The notes under the pieces are model-generated. The model had not been told where the DNA came from. It ran no database searches and saw nothing but the letters and a program-made list of their open reading frames with translations. A stretch of DNA of 64,000 nucleotides from Ceratorhiza oryzae-sativae (lineage: Eukaryota > Basidiomycota > Agaricomycetes > Cantharellales > Ceratobasidiaceae), in assembly GCA_030998015.1 (NCBI GenBank), contig JARWMV010000006.1:248001-312000 (forward strand), read 5' to 3'. Position 1 is the stretch's first letter, and every line of letters starts with the position of its first letter. This document shows positions 46,280 through 58,470 of this stretch, one piece after another. The position numbers and the translations under genes are program-made.

Positions 46280-49200
46280 ATGGATGCAAACCATTGCAAA
46301 TATCCCTGGCCAGTGGCTAGTTTGTTGCGGCCGAGTGTCTCGTGGCGATCTGAACCCCACAGCAGAGTCCCTCCCAATCAAGGCCCATCATGAGCTTACG
46401 TCTGTTTTTGACCCCGCGACCACGCAAGAGCCCAGTCTTGAACCCATCCCGTTACTTGAGTCACCATTGTCAATCCAAATATCTTGAAGGGTTGAATTCC
46501 GTTCAGTACAAGGGCATGTTTCGTTAGCCTGCATATCCCTTGTATGGACTAACACATTGTGATAGTCGTTAGTTATCCTTCAGATAGGCCCCTGCAGGTT
46601 TTGGCTGGCCCAGGTACCGGGAAGACGCGAGTATTGACGTCGAGGGTCGTCAAACTGGTGCAAGATGACAAGCTAAAACCGTCGAGCATATGTTGCGTGA
46701 CTTTCACCAAGAGAGCCGCGCACGAAATGAGGACTCGGCTAGAGAATCAGATGAGCGTTAGCGAGACCGAACAGTTGCACCTTGGTACATTTCACGGTGT
46801 GTGTCTTCGGTAAAATAAAACACTCCTTACACGCATCTGCGTTTTTGATACATTCGACAGATTCCTCCGGGAGTACGGATCCTTAATAGATATAAAACCT
46901 GAGATCAAGATTTGGGATGAGGACGACTGGTGAGAGCCGAAGGCTTACCTCAGCTCCTCACGTGGGCATGAGCTAAAATGGCACGAACAGCAAGCGGATG
47001 GTAGAGCACTTGGTTCTGCTGCGTGAAGGAAAACTCAGACGGGACTGGGATTTAGAAATTCACCAACTTATCGCTAGGGCCAAAGGAAGTGCCGCTGAAA
47101 ACCCGAAGGAAGCCTTCTGGGAAAAAGGTGGTCCAGACTGGCTGGAACAGCTGTTTGACGAATACCAGGAATTGTTAAAAATCTCAGGAGCCGTGGACTT
47201 TGAGGATCTATTGCGGCTTTGTGAGAAGCTGTTTCGGAAGGCTCCCTGGATACCTCGCCTGAAAGGGCTTCGGCATGTCCTAGTGGATGAGTTGTACGTT
47301 TCATCATGAACTGAAGTGGCAGCTATATCACACCCAAGTAGCCAGGACACAAGCGAGCGACAATACAACTTACTTCGCCACATGTTTGCTCCTAGTAGTG
47401 GGTCTATCACTATTGTCGGTGACCCTGATCAAGCAAGTGAGTAACACCCTGTTGGGCAATCACCCATTGATTGAACCCATAAACTACGTTCTGCACAGTT
47501 TACACTTGGAGGAATGCAGGTGCGTGTTATATTCCCGAGGATGTTGTGTTAATTCTAATCAATGCACATAGATATCGCGAATTTCATCAGAATGAAACAA
47601 GGAAAATATACAGTTCTAAATATCGAATGTCTTGTACTTATCCTCCAAAATAGATCTACCCAGTACAGAAGAGTTCTTTCTCGAAGAAAACTACCGCTCG
47701 ACTGAATCAATATTGAAACTTTCACACGCTATCATTTCGCAAGGTATCCGGCACTGTAGACATGTCTCCGTCATTTATTTAAGTATTCACAGACTCTGAG
47801 CGGCCGCAAAGGCGTCTGTATACGAACAGAGCCTCAACTGGCCCCAAGCCAGTGCTGGCGGAATTTGGGAACCAGAAAACGGAAGCCGACTTCATCGCAA
47901 GCGAAATTCAGCGCTTGGTCGATTCTTCAAAAGGCCTTTTCGGCTATGGAGATATTGCCATACTTTGTATGTTTCATCCATCCCCGATATTATGACGAAC
48001 AATCCTCACGACCTTTAGTTCGAGAGAAGGTATTCTTTACCTTGGCCACATCTTTGAGAGAAAAGGCAATTCCACACCGTATTTTACCAGAAACCATGTG
48101 GTTTGAAAGCATGCCTTGCAAAGTTCTGCTAGCCTACCTCCGCATTGCTTTAGATCCTACAAATACCCCTTCGATATGCTTAGTGCTTAAACATGGACCC
48201 CCCAAAGTCGACCCAGGTGTAAGATACTCTGCTTGCATCGTATGATTGACACTGAGTATCAGATTATTTTAGTATATATCTCGCCTCGTTCGGCGGAGTA
48301 TCATGGAAAAACGCCCATTGTACAATACCATTTCAGAGGGAGACAATACAAGCGGACATGATAGAACGGCTGAGGGAATGAAGGTTTTTGATTTTGTTGA
48401 GGTAATTAAAAGCCTCAGGTGCTTCTTGGTGAGGTAAATTTCATTTGGCTATCCCTTATTTGTTTAATTGCGCATACACTGTTCGCCCCGCCCCTTCAAT
48501 GCTGCACGTGTTCTCCACAGGGCCTGGGGGCAAATGAACTCCTTAATTTCGTTTATCGAGCTACCAAATACGACCACTTCCTCGACCAAAGGCTTCAAAC
48601 CAACGCTTCCGCGACAAGCAAGATGTACAGCGTCTCATTAGCCTTGCCGAGCTTTCGGTCCTCATAACAGGTGAGTTGCAGTTCACAACCCTTTTTCGGA
48701 ATTGACAACATATTTTTACTCACAGAGGCGCCCACCAAGCGCGCATCTTTCTGGAGAAGTTTCATCGTCAACCGAAATCTAATAATATGGATGTTGGGGT
48801 GAGAGGGAAACGTTTGAATCATCATTCAAATATCGACCAAGCACAGAAAGTGACACTATCGACTGTTCATTCAGCAAAAGGGCTTGAATGGCCCGTTGTT
48901 TTTGTTCCGGAAGGTAAATCCTGCAGACGATTCTGTGGAGATTTTATTGATCACGCTTGCAGTGGTGGATGGTTCTTACCCTCATCGCAGGACCGAGGAT
49001 GAAATCAGAAAGAACGAAGAGAGGTAAACCCTGCTACTTCTGATCAAGGTACCGAGCTCAATCCAGCTTTGTAGGAGACTCCTTTATGTTGCATGCACAC
49101 GTGCGCAATGCCTACTTTATCTGACGTACCCAAAGTCTCGCTTGGCTGGAGTGAAAGGTGCGAAGAAACATTTAGCAAGCCATTGGTTACACTTACGAAT

Positions 49201-49530
49201 TCCACCCTAGGCAACCAACTGTTTTTACCAAAGCTCTCAGAATTCGTTAGGAACATCGACACTGTATACTTATTTTGTTAATGTGGCCTTGCCACAGCTA
49301 ACACGTTGCGAAAAACAGGTCTTATATCAGGAGCAAGTTCCCCAACTCGACGATAAGACATTACAACTGTTTCAAGAAATGCGCGGAACACGGAAACAGG
49401 ACTTAGAGGCAGCTTCTTTGGATTAACTATCCGGTATTTTATGTTCGCGCCGAGGGACAATATCATCCACTGTTTGTCTAGCCATTTGAGTCTTGGACCT
49501 CTAATGACCATGATCCGGCCAATTAGCGAT
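46280..49530 (+). repeat. Helicase duplication unit, right copy
   Basis: Pairs with 30275-33540. Both flanks of the gene are included in the similarity, so this is a segmental duplication. Confidence 0.75.
46390..49426 (+). pseudogene. UvrD-family helicase, copy 3, decayed
   Basis: Most similar to copy 2. The start MSLRLFLTPRPRKSPVLNPS is again presequence-like. Motifs AGPGTGKT, CCVTFTKRAAHEMRTRL, GTFHGVCLR, VDEFQDTS (split), VGDPDQA, LEENYRSTESIL, KVTLSTVHSAKGLEWPVVF and EERRLLYVACTRAQCLLYL are all still readable. Against copy 2, single bases are missing near 48415, near 48602 and near 48650, in two neighbouring exons. The shifted frame between them meets a stop, so the middle of the protein is lost, although the three losses sum to three and the ends are in phase. 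The first intron needs a GC donor (AAGG|GCATGT near 46522), as in copy 2. The gene ends at the TAA at 49424-49426. Walker A has Thr for Ser (GTGKT), which is tolerated in the family. Confidence 0.82.
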
Positions 49531-49958
49531 AAAACAAATAACCTTAAATCATTTACAACTCAAAAGGGACTCTCATGATGGTAATGACTCTGGGAAGGCA
49601 CCCAGGTGTAAAGCGATCCAAAAGATTTTTGTGCGCGTGGACACTACAAATGAACAAACCAGGTTTCTACGCGACCAAATATGGCAGGTCTGAAGATCTC
49701 GCTACTCGAGAAAGCCTTCAGAGGCTTCTGAATTGGAATTCCTCGCGAGAAAGATTGCCCTAGCGTGGAGGTCGATGCCGAAGATCACACAATATATGCG
49801 CGTACCCCTGTGTCTCTGACAAGAGTAAAATAATTGTATTTCCGACTGTGTGAATGGCTGGCTATGAAGCCGGAGTGCGCTCATTATATACATGAAAAGA
49901 TTTGGTCTAGCAAATTATAGAACATTAGACTAAGTACGCCAATCGTACTACGCGAGTA
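49427..49958. other. Intergenic region
   Basis: The first 100 bp are the shared 3' flank of the helicase duplication. No gene is supported beyond it. Confidence 0.5.
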
Positions 49959-50480
49959 ATGCGATTGGTGGTCTATACTAGTATATTCGTGTGTGGACTC
50001 AACACAAAACAGCGCTTCCTTCACGAACCCGATATATTGGATACTATCAAAATCTGTCTACTCGACGATTCACCAGGGATCTGCAATTGGTTCCGTATCC
50101 TGAGCATTATCGTGCCTGGCAGCATATCACACAATCGACAAGAACCTTCCACATCATTCGTGAAATGGTACTCAAAGACGCAACACGAACAGGTTGAAAT
50201 TGTTGGATCTTCCAGCTGATTCCGCCCCTTATACTCTAACTTCTCCAATCGAGCAAGTTACAGGTTGGCTGTATCGAATCACACCAGCGGCTCGTGTTGT
50301 TTACTCTGGCGACATCCATTTGGCAGTCGAGTGGATAACTCAACGCGGGGTAGCGTTTTCAGTGGTCGCTCCAACCCATAGAAGGTATCCATTGGCGCCC
50401 TTTTTTTTTTATTGACGCCCGATACTCCACTTCGTCGCAGGTGCCGGGAGAAACCTGATGTCTGGGAAGCAAAGTTTTGA
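49959..50480 (+). pseudogene. Uncharacterised gene remnant
   Basis: Two coding-like stretches can be read in succession. The first (about 49991-50195) includes RDLQLVPYPEHYRAWQHITQ and IIREMVLKDATRTG. The second (about 50194-50393) includes LLDLPADSAPYTLTSPIEQV, TGWLYRITPAARVVYSGD and VEWITQRGVAFSVVAPTHRR, and joins by a GT-AG intron to REKPDVWEAKF and a stop at 50478-50480. Between the two the frame slips by one base at about 50195. The family is not recognised and no start exon was found, so it is called a remnant. It lies directly upstream of RAE1 on the same strand. Confidence 0.35.
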
Positions 50481-50645
50481 TATTCTTGCATCTACGCTCT
50501 CCCAAGCTCACGACATACGGAACTCTGACATAATAAGCGACATTACCATCACAATATCCTATTTCGGGACGTTTGTTGACACGTGACTCTGGCTGTATCC
50601 GTCTGACTAATGGACTTGGCAGCGCGAGTGCTCCACGACCCCACC

Positions 50646-52334
50646 ATGTCTTTCTTTGGCAGCGCTACCAACACAACAACCGAACCCCAGGATGTCGAGC
50701 TGGCGAACCCCCCAACCGACTCCATCTCATGTCTGAGCTTCAGCCCAGCGGCCGATTTCCTCGCGGTTGGTAGCTGGAACAACGAGGTACGCCTTCAAAG
50801 CGATTGTCTGTTGCCACTTTCAGCGAGCCAAAACCTCACGTTTTATATGGCATTTTGTAGGTCCGCATGTACGAGGTGAATGCTCAAGGCCAAAGTCAAG
50901 GAAAGGCCATGTTTACCCATGAAGGACCGGTGCTGAGTGTATGTTGGAACAAAGTATGTTCGCTTCGGTTCGACCCCAAGACCACTGCTTTGGTACTGAA
51001 ACACGTATGACGCAAGGAAGGAACCAAGGTCTTCTCTGGAGGGATGGACAAGGTATGAAATGTTTCATAGATTCGTCCAAACACGATATTTATATGTGAA
51101 CCAGGCGGGGCGAATGTACGACATCCAGACCGGGCAATCGACACAAGTGGCAGCCCATGACGAAGCGATCAAGGCCGTTCGCTGGTTTGACGCACAGGGC
51201 GGTATCTTGGCTACTGGTGGCTGGGACAAAACAATCAAGGTGAGTCCTCTGACTCTTTTCGTGGCGCGCCACTTACACCCCATCACCCCAGTATTGGGAC
51301 ACACGGCAACCTACTCCCATTGCTAAAATCGACTTGCCAGAGCGGTGCTATAGTATGGACATAGCGTATCCTATCATGGTCGTCGGCATGGCGGAACGCC
51401 AAATTCAAGTCTATAATCTCAACAACCCGACCTCGGTCTTCCGGGCAAGTTTGATGATGACATACCGTGGTTGTGCCCAAATTTATACTGGCTTATACTA
51501 GACGATTAACTCTCCGCTCAAATGGCAAACACGAGTGGTATCGTGCTTCCGAACTGGTAACGGGTTCGGTGTTGGAAGCATTGAAGGAAGAGTTGCAATC
51601 CAGTAAGTCTTGGAGCAGACATTCTCGGGTGAGCCAACTAAGCATGCGTTTACAGATACATCGATGATAAGGACTCTGCGTAAATGCTCCATTCATTCCA
51701 AACCACATCCCTCCAACTTACTTTTCTACCCCTCATTTGCAGAAGCAACTTTTCATTCCGATGCCACCGAAAAGAACAAGGGCCCTCCAAGTCGACCACG
51801 CATGTGTTTGCGGTAAACGATATGTCATTCCATCCTGAGCATGGAACCTTCAGCACGGTAAGAATTAATATCATGCCCACACATACCGAATGTGACATTG
51901 GACCGCCCAGGCTGGAGCGGATGGCGTAGTGAGCTTCTGGGACGGGGACTCGAAAACGCGATTAAAATGTGAGAATAAACCTTTAAAAAAGTGATTTATG
52001 AGGCGCCTCTTTGCTAACGCGGTTTCAGCCTTCAACCCCGCCGGTGGACCAATTTCATGTATGTATATATATATTTCCCCAGTACGCCCGCGGCTTTTAA
52101 TGCTTATTTTTTCCGCCTCGTAGGTACCGCATTCAATCGAACGGGTTCGCTTTTCGCGTACGCAGTCTCATACGATTGGAGCAAGGGTCACACGGGTATG
52201 ACGCCAGATTGTCCAAACAAAGTCATGATCCACCTCACGAAAGACGACGAGGTCAAGGTACGCATTCCAACCTACCACCTCTGAACACGTTGATGACTTA
52301 TTCGCCTGGTCCCTAGCGTCGCCCAAAGAAGTAG
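50646..52334 (+). CDS. RAE1: RAE1/GLE2, WD40 mRNA export factor
   Basis: RAE1 (Gle2) binds Nup98-type nucleoporins and aids poly(A) RNA export; it also acts at the spindle. Twelve exons (50646-50786, 50861-50953, 51017-51052, 51105-51239, 51292-51444, 51502-51602, 51656-51679, 51743-51857, 51911-51968, 52029-52058, 52124-52257, 52317-52334) join in frame to 345 aa, the normal length. Seven WD40 blades are covered, with landmarks [91 protein letters not shown] and [12 protein letters not shown], and the family end KRRPKK. The intron after exon 5 has a GC donor (CGG|GCAAGT). The ATG at 50610 would add 12 residues; 50646 ([10 protein letters not shown]) matches the family start. Confidence 0.95.
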
Positions 52335-54518
52335 GGGATTTCAAAGAGGCGTTTTGTGTGCCATTGGCTTGTCATGGGGGTGCTATGGTGGAATTTGGAT
52401 GCTTGGTTAATCATATTTGCAACTCGGGTACCGGGAAAAGCCTTCTCGTAAGCGTGAAACTACTGAATCCATACACAAGACCGTGTTCTGTCGGACGCGG
52501 AACCAAACGTGACGAAACGACTAGGTGGCCATGGCAGCCATTTGAATTGCGTCACCGACGCCCGGCCTCCCAACGACTCTGCACGCGAGGTCGTTTTATG
52601 AATTTCAAGGAGACCAATTAGTGGCAAATGATGACTGATAGGGGTTTCATTTGGCTTGGTGTCGATGGAGGGTCGTTTTCGGGACATCTCCGGTAGACTG
52701 AAATGACTAACGGCGTATCTTGGAGAATCGCTGTCCGTAATATGGTAGTCTGCTGCACCCTCATAGGATCGTCCAGAAGGCTGGTGCACGTTCATCCCTT
52801 GTCACAATTGCCGCGATCGAAGGGGCTGTTTGGCTGGGTCGGTGTCAACATGGCTACAAGTGGCTGTGCAAGTACTCTCTTGTTGATCGTTGGCTAGGAT
52901 GAATTTATCAACCAAGGCTGAAAGGCTACGCACCATAATTGATTAGTACGAGTCACCGAGATCGAGCGAGGGCGGAGGTTCGTACCAACTGAACCGCACA
53001 GAGTTCCTCCGATGTCCGAGCCATGATCTCGAGTTTGGTGACGACATTGCGAGAGAATAAGCAAGGATTTGCAATTACGTGTATGAAAGACGGAAAGCAA
53101 AAGTCCGTCGGGTGATAGTGACATGACTAGGTACCCTGCGGCTTGGATGAAATTCCTCAGCGGATCGTCCAAGGACACCGGCGATTAAGAACCCGAACGT
53201 ATCACGGTTTGTATTTGGCTCTTATCATGTTTGTTGCGCTATAAACGCACAGTTGAAATGTAGGTGATAATACGGATGTGTACTGGCTGAACTTCGACCG
53301 GGAAGAGCGAGCACGCAGTTTCAAACCAGGATCGACAGAAACTAGTAGATACAGATTAGCGATAACTCCGGAAACCTGCCGACTAGTCCAGGAGCTTTTT
53401 TTGAACAACTAGGGCGGGATCTGGTCATAGGATGTGGGCTACGTTCGTAGGATGATCATTTCCTGCACTTGAAGGTACCGTGCTAGGATTGGACTGACCG
53501 AGATGCGCAGCAGAGCCCTGGATGGTGATTACGCTAGACCCATGATCGGGCATTACGAAGGTTTGAGGTTTCACGTTGTGCCGTGACGGGCCGGTCGTCT
53601 CAGCTCGAAGCAGGCTACGGCGACTGCTGCGTGTGTGTCAGTCGCACGGCATCAGGATATCTAGGCACGTTTTGCGAAAAAGTTTTCCAGAAGGTGCATC
53701 TCCCGCGCGCTGTTGGTTATGGACAGCACAGCGTGGCGAAACGTCTAAAATCTCAGAACCCTGCTCCACTGACACCATGGATTTTCTGTGTTGATCTGAT
53801 CTCGATCAAATTTGAAAGGGTGATCGGGACCGAGGCTGGCAGGTTCGATGTAAATAATGAGCCATATCAGGGGTGTGATGATAGTACATGGCAGACTGTC
53901 TAACGTCTAAATGACATGGTGACGACCGCCAACATTGTTGGTATGGCGATGCTGGGGCAAGGAGGGTTGGTCAGCAAGGGAGGGGGAGAAGCAGGTCACT
54001 AGAGTGCACAAGGGTCATCCCATATCGGGACAGACGAGGGAGAGATCCATGCTCTATTGTTGTCGTGCGCGCTGCACAAGCGACGAGAGGTCTACGGAGG
54101 AATATGGCCGCCGAGGTTAAGTGTGCACCAGTTGTCAAGCGAGGGGGCACCTTGGCCAACAGCGAATCGATGATCAAGGAACGTGCTGGTGCTTCTGTAC
54201 GCATCTAGTGTCCTGCTTGCTTCTTGCTCAGGCTCGGGTGTTTAGACCAGGACCAGGCGAGCAAAAATGGAGAAAGAAAGTAAGAAAAGCTGGCTAGGGG
54301 ACTCGACACGAGGGAGTGCATACACGGAGCAACACGTGACGGACTCGGACTATAGGACGCAACACATCGCCGCCCGGTGGCAGGGGTCTTGGACCGGCGA
54401 AGCGTGATTACGTGAGACGGTGAACCCTGAGATGGGTAATTTGACGATGCGGGGCTAGTTAAGCGCCCCGACGGCTCGTGTCTGCGGTCTCCCGTCTCCC
54501 GTGTGCTCTCCCTCGACC
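52335..54518. other. Long intergenic region, no supported gene
   Basis: About 2.2 kb separate RAE1 and the G-alpha gene. Short ORFs occur in all frames; a 106-codon plus-strand ORF at 53583-53903 has no recognisable feature. The last few hundred bases must hold the G-alpha promoter. No TATA box is clear. Confidence 0.5.
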
Positions 54519-57284
54519 ATGACCGCGGCCATCCAACGCACGCGCTCCCACACCGCCAACTCGCTGCTCGCCGATGACCCGCTCGCCGCCGCCATCGCCC
54601 CGCCCCCCAACGAGAGCGCCGAGGCCCGCGCTGCTCGCCTCCAGGCCGAGGCCGAGGCCAAGCGTGTCTCGGACGCGATCGACGAGCAGCTCAAGGAAGA
54701 CCGCAACAAGGAGAAGAAGCGCAAGGCGCACGAGGTTCGGGTCCTGCTTCTCGGTGAGTCCAACACCCGCCGTCGCACGAGCTCGAGCTGAGACGCACAT
54801 CCAGGCCAGTCCGAGAGCGGGAAGAGCACGACGCTCAAGCAGTTTCAGCTCATGTACTCGCCCAACGCCTTTCGCGCCGAACGCTCGTCCTGGCGAGCCG
54901 TCATCTACCTCAACCTCGTGCGCTCCATCCGGCATATCCTCGATGCGCTCGACCCCGCGAGCTTTGCCGACGACGCCGAACCCACCTCTCCCAACGTCGA
55001 AACCATGGAGCGACCGGGCACGTCCATGTCCATTCGCACAGAGGAAAAGCTCGCCCAGTTTTCCGAGATTCGACTGCGGCTCCAACCGCTCCTCTTGCTC
55101 GAGGAGCAACTCAACCGGACGCTTGCTGGCGACTTGTCCGGGAACGAGCTCGAGCCGACTCGTGTCGGCACCTATGCTGCCCCTCATCAGACTTCCACCG
55201 AGCTCGCCGTGAGGAGCAATTCGACATGGAAAAAGGCACTAGGCACTCTCAAGGGACGGGCCAAGGACGAGGACGGTGCGCATTGGCATGTGAATCCGTC
55301 GAGGGCTAGGCTCACTTCTATTATTTTTTCCCCTCTCAGATGACGCGTACGTCTGGGATGATCCCAACGATCCTGGCCATACGATCGTCGCACTTCGAGA
55401 TGACATGATTGCCCTTTGGCGTGATCCGTTCGTCCAGGATGTCCTGCACAAACGACGCATTCACCTCGAGCACACGGCTGGCTTGTGAGTATCAAACATT
55501 CTTGCAGCTTCCCACCCCATGTGCCCGTTTCTGGACACGCCCTCACCTGTTGTGTTTCATCTCGGTATATCTCCTGTGAATTTCTTGCTGACACACTGCA
55601 TGATTCCGCCAGTTTCTTGAACGATATGGAACGCATTACCGAGCGGAAGTACATCCCCACTGATGGTAAGCTGCCGCCCGGTATTTACATTTCAAACTGC
55701 TCATTGGTTAATTTGTATTCAGACGACGTCCTGCGTGCGCGTCTCAAGACGCTTGGCGTCGTGGAGCACCACTTTGCGGTCGATAGGGGTACCGAGAAGG
55801 GTGTGGATTGGCGGATCTGTGAGTGCCAGCCTGAAGATCCGAGCGTTCGACTGATTTGGGTACGCCAGACGACGTTGGGGGTGCACGCGGCCAACGCCAT
55901 GTGTGGGCGCCATTCTTTTCGGATGGTAAGCCCAACTTTGATCCAATACGGGAAAGCGCCATACTGATTCGGACGAGCAGTCAATGCGATCATCTTTCTG
56001 GCTGTAAGTTTTCTCCCTTCAGCATCCGGTCCCCATGACCTTGTTTCTGTGCTTCCCGAGACTGATGTTGGAATGCGCTTTCAGCCTATCTCGGCGTTTG
56101 ACCAGACACTCGCGGAAGACAAGCGAGTGAACCGAGTGGAAGACTCCATTCAGTTATTCAAACAAGTCTGCGGGAACAAGCTTTTGGCGAACGTGAGTGC
56201 CTATTTCTCGGTTCAGGGGTTTCTGTTCGTGGATAGGCTGGGGGGGGGCGGCCGGACGGGGATTGATCGGACTGGGATGGTTTGGGCTCCCCTGCGTTGC
56301 CGCTCGTGAACGGCCGTTGGGCGTCGAACGAGGCGGTTCTGGCTCTGCCTAATGTGTGTGTGTGTCTGTGTGCATGTGCCGGGTGTTGGTTGGCTCGGGG
56401 GGGAACGTCTAGGGTGGCAAACGGGGCTGAGCAACCCCAGGGTGGCGCACGTGGTGGGGTGGCGACGGCGGTGGACAAGCACTAGCGGTTCTCGAAAACG
56501 GAGAGATCTCCAGGATGGGATTTTGCTTGGTCGCCGGCTGAACGGTTATGAAGAAGCGTGGACGGGGGCTTCTGGGTCATTCTCCGTGTCAGGGACGTGG
56601 GCGCGGGGTGCCTTGGGACGATGATATCGTCTTCTCGGGTTCTGGCTAGAACTCCTGGCGATAGCTTCAGTCATCCTTATTCTGGGCGCCACAGATAATC
56701 ACACACCTTCCGCTGACGATGCTGACTGTCCTTGCGTTCATAGGTGAACATTGTTCTGTTCCTCAACAAGTGTGATCTTCTGAAAAAGAAGCTTGCTGCG
56801 GGAATCAAGCTCAACAAATATGTTACCAGTTACGGATCAAGACCTAACGAATACGAACATGTGTCCAAATGTGAGTCTATTTGCTCCTGTTTGCGTTGTC
56901 CCTGTCGCCATATTTGGGAGCTTCTTTCCCCGTTGACGATTGATTGCTGCTTTTCGAGCCTTCGATTGGGGTGGTGTCAGTCCTTTTTCACGGCAGTTGA
57001 TAGGCTCTCGAGTTTTTGGGTTTATGGATCACTGATGCGTCATTTTGGGGTTAGACTTCCGGACCAAGTTTAGTGCGATCCAACGAGATTTTTCGGTTGC
57101 ACCGCGAGAGATGTACACACACTTGACGTCTGTGACGGATACGCGAGCGACGAGTGCGATTATCCACAATGGTATGTGTCACCTTTATCTCCCCCGTCTC
57201 CAAGCGTCCTCTCATCACGACTACGCACGTGCAGTTCGAGACATCATCCTGCGTCAAAATCTCAAAAACTCGAGCCTCATGTAA
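54519..57284 (+). CDS. Non-canonical G-protein alpha subunit
   Basis: Eleven exons (54519-54753, 54805-55275, 55340-55484, 55613-55665, 55723-55818, 55869-55925, 55981-56003, 56085-56192, 56744-56870, 57055-57171, 57235-57284) join in frame to 493 aa, against about 355 in canonical G-alpha. The extra length is a charged N-terminus and an insertion in the helical domain (about residues 120-235). GTP-binding motifs: P-loop GQSESGKST (79-87), switch I RLKTLG with catalytic Arg308 and Thr311, switch II DVGGARGQRHVW (335-346), NKCD (404-407) and a TSVTDT motif near the C-terminus. The switch II glutamine needed for GTP hydrolysis is Ala339. The start MTAAIQRTRS lacks the Gly2 myristoylation site. 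Basidiomycetes carry expanded sets of such G-alpha proteins besides the canonical ones. A signalling role is inferred. The intron after exon 8 is 551 nt, far longer than the others. Confidence 0.93.
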
Positions 57285-58470
57285 ACCCTCAAGAGCTCAT
57301 CTATCGTAGATGCAATGCTGACTCGGGGGTGCTTTTTTGTTTTGGTGGCGTAGGCTGAGCGACCCTGTGCCTACTGTGCCTACTAATGTGCGTGTGCCTG
57401 GGACTGTACGTCGTTGAAACCTCGGCAAGGGGGATGGCTGGCTGGCTGGTATCCTTTTTGTTATATGCTCTTTTCGTGTGTGTGTGTGTTGGGTTGATCT
57501 AATTTTTCGTAATACCTCCGCTATCTCACTACGTCGACCGTTATTCGCTCGTTATATTTCGTTATCCCACTCCCTACCTCTCTCTCTCGTTCAATCTATA
57601 CAGGTAGCTGCGCTCGTTCGTTTGTTAAAACTCTCCTCAGTTCATTGGGTCGTTGATCTTATCGTTGCTGATATCTATTCTCGTCGTTTGTCTGTTTGGT
57701 TAATGAGATCTCTGTCATTCAATGTGGGCTTGTGTGATTCGGGAGTCTTGGCGGGGATCGTTGGTGACGTGCTGTTTGCGTGCTGAATGGGCGATTCTGA
57801 AGTGAATTGACCAGGGAGAAAACTTCTTCCGTTACGTGATATACACTGTGGCGAGCATCAGGGCGGTACTCTTTCTGTGGAAGAGTTGCCATTATTAGGG
57901 GTGATCGACCGGCATATATCCTGAAGGTAAGACGTCCACCCTCTTGAAGTGGTTCCTAGTTACAATTTTGTGCTACAATAATCAGTGTGCTTATGCAGGG
58001 ATAGAACGGGAGGGCCAGGAGAGTCTGCAGGGAAATCAGAAATAGGTCTGTCCTCGATTCCGTAATCGACAGTTTTCTGCCAAGTAAAAACGATGGACGA
58101 TGGACCTCTAGACGGATCAAATCTTTCCGCTCAATGGTTCGGAGATTACAGCGCGCTCTGAATTAGGTTTCAATGGTTATATTTGTGGCTGCAAAAACGA
58201 GATGGTTCTACCACGTGCGTATTTCGGAAGCACTAGACGGTGGCTGCAAATATGTTTATATATATATCCAAGTTGCATACAAATTCTCGAGCCTATTCAT
58301 GCGGGACGTTTGGCCGTTGTGGGCACGTGGTGACTGTATGCATGATGTTCGCGCTAATCATACTCCCGTGGATGAGAGTCAAGATATGAGCGCCATCACG
58401 AGGCGCCAGTGGTTATTCCAACCCCTCACCTATTGGATTCTGACAGCATCTCGCATGGACGGAACGAGCG
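57285..58470. other. Intergenic region
   Basis: This is the 3' flank of the G-alpha gene, with a TG microsatellite at about 57475-57490, and 5' flank of the NACHT relic. No gene is supported. A short AT tract (TATATATATCC) lies near 58256. Confidence 0.5.

Noticed and set aside
53583..53903. Plus-strand ORF of 106 codons between RAE1 and the G-alpha gene
   Set aside because: No recognisable feature; expected by chance in 2 kb of intergenic DNA.
54459..55187. Minus-strand ORF of 242 codons over the G-alpha gene
   Set aside because: It is the antisense shadow of GC-rich G-alpha exons.
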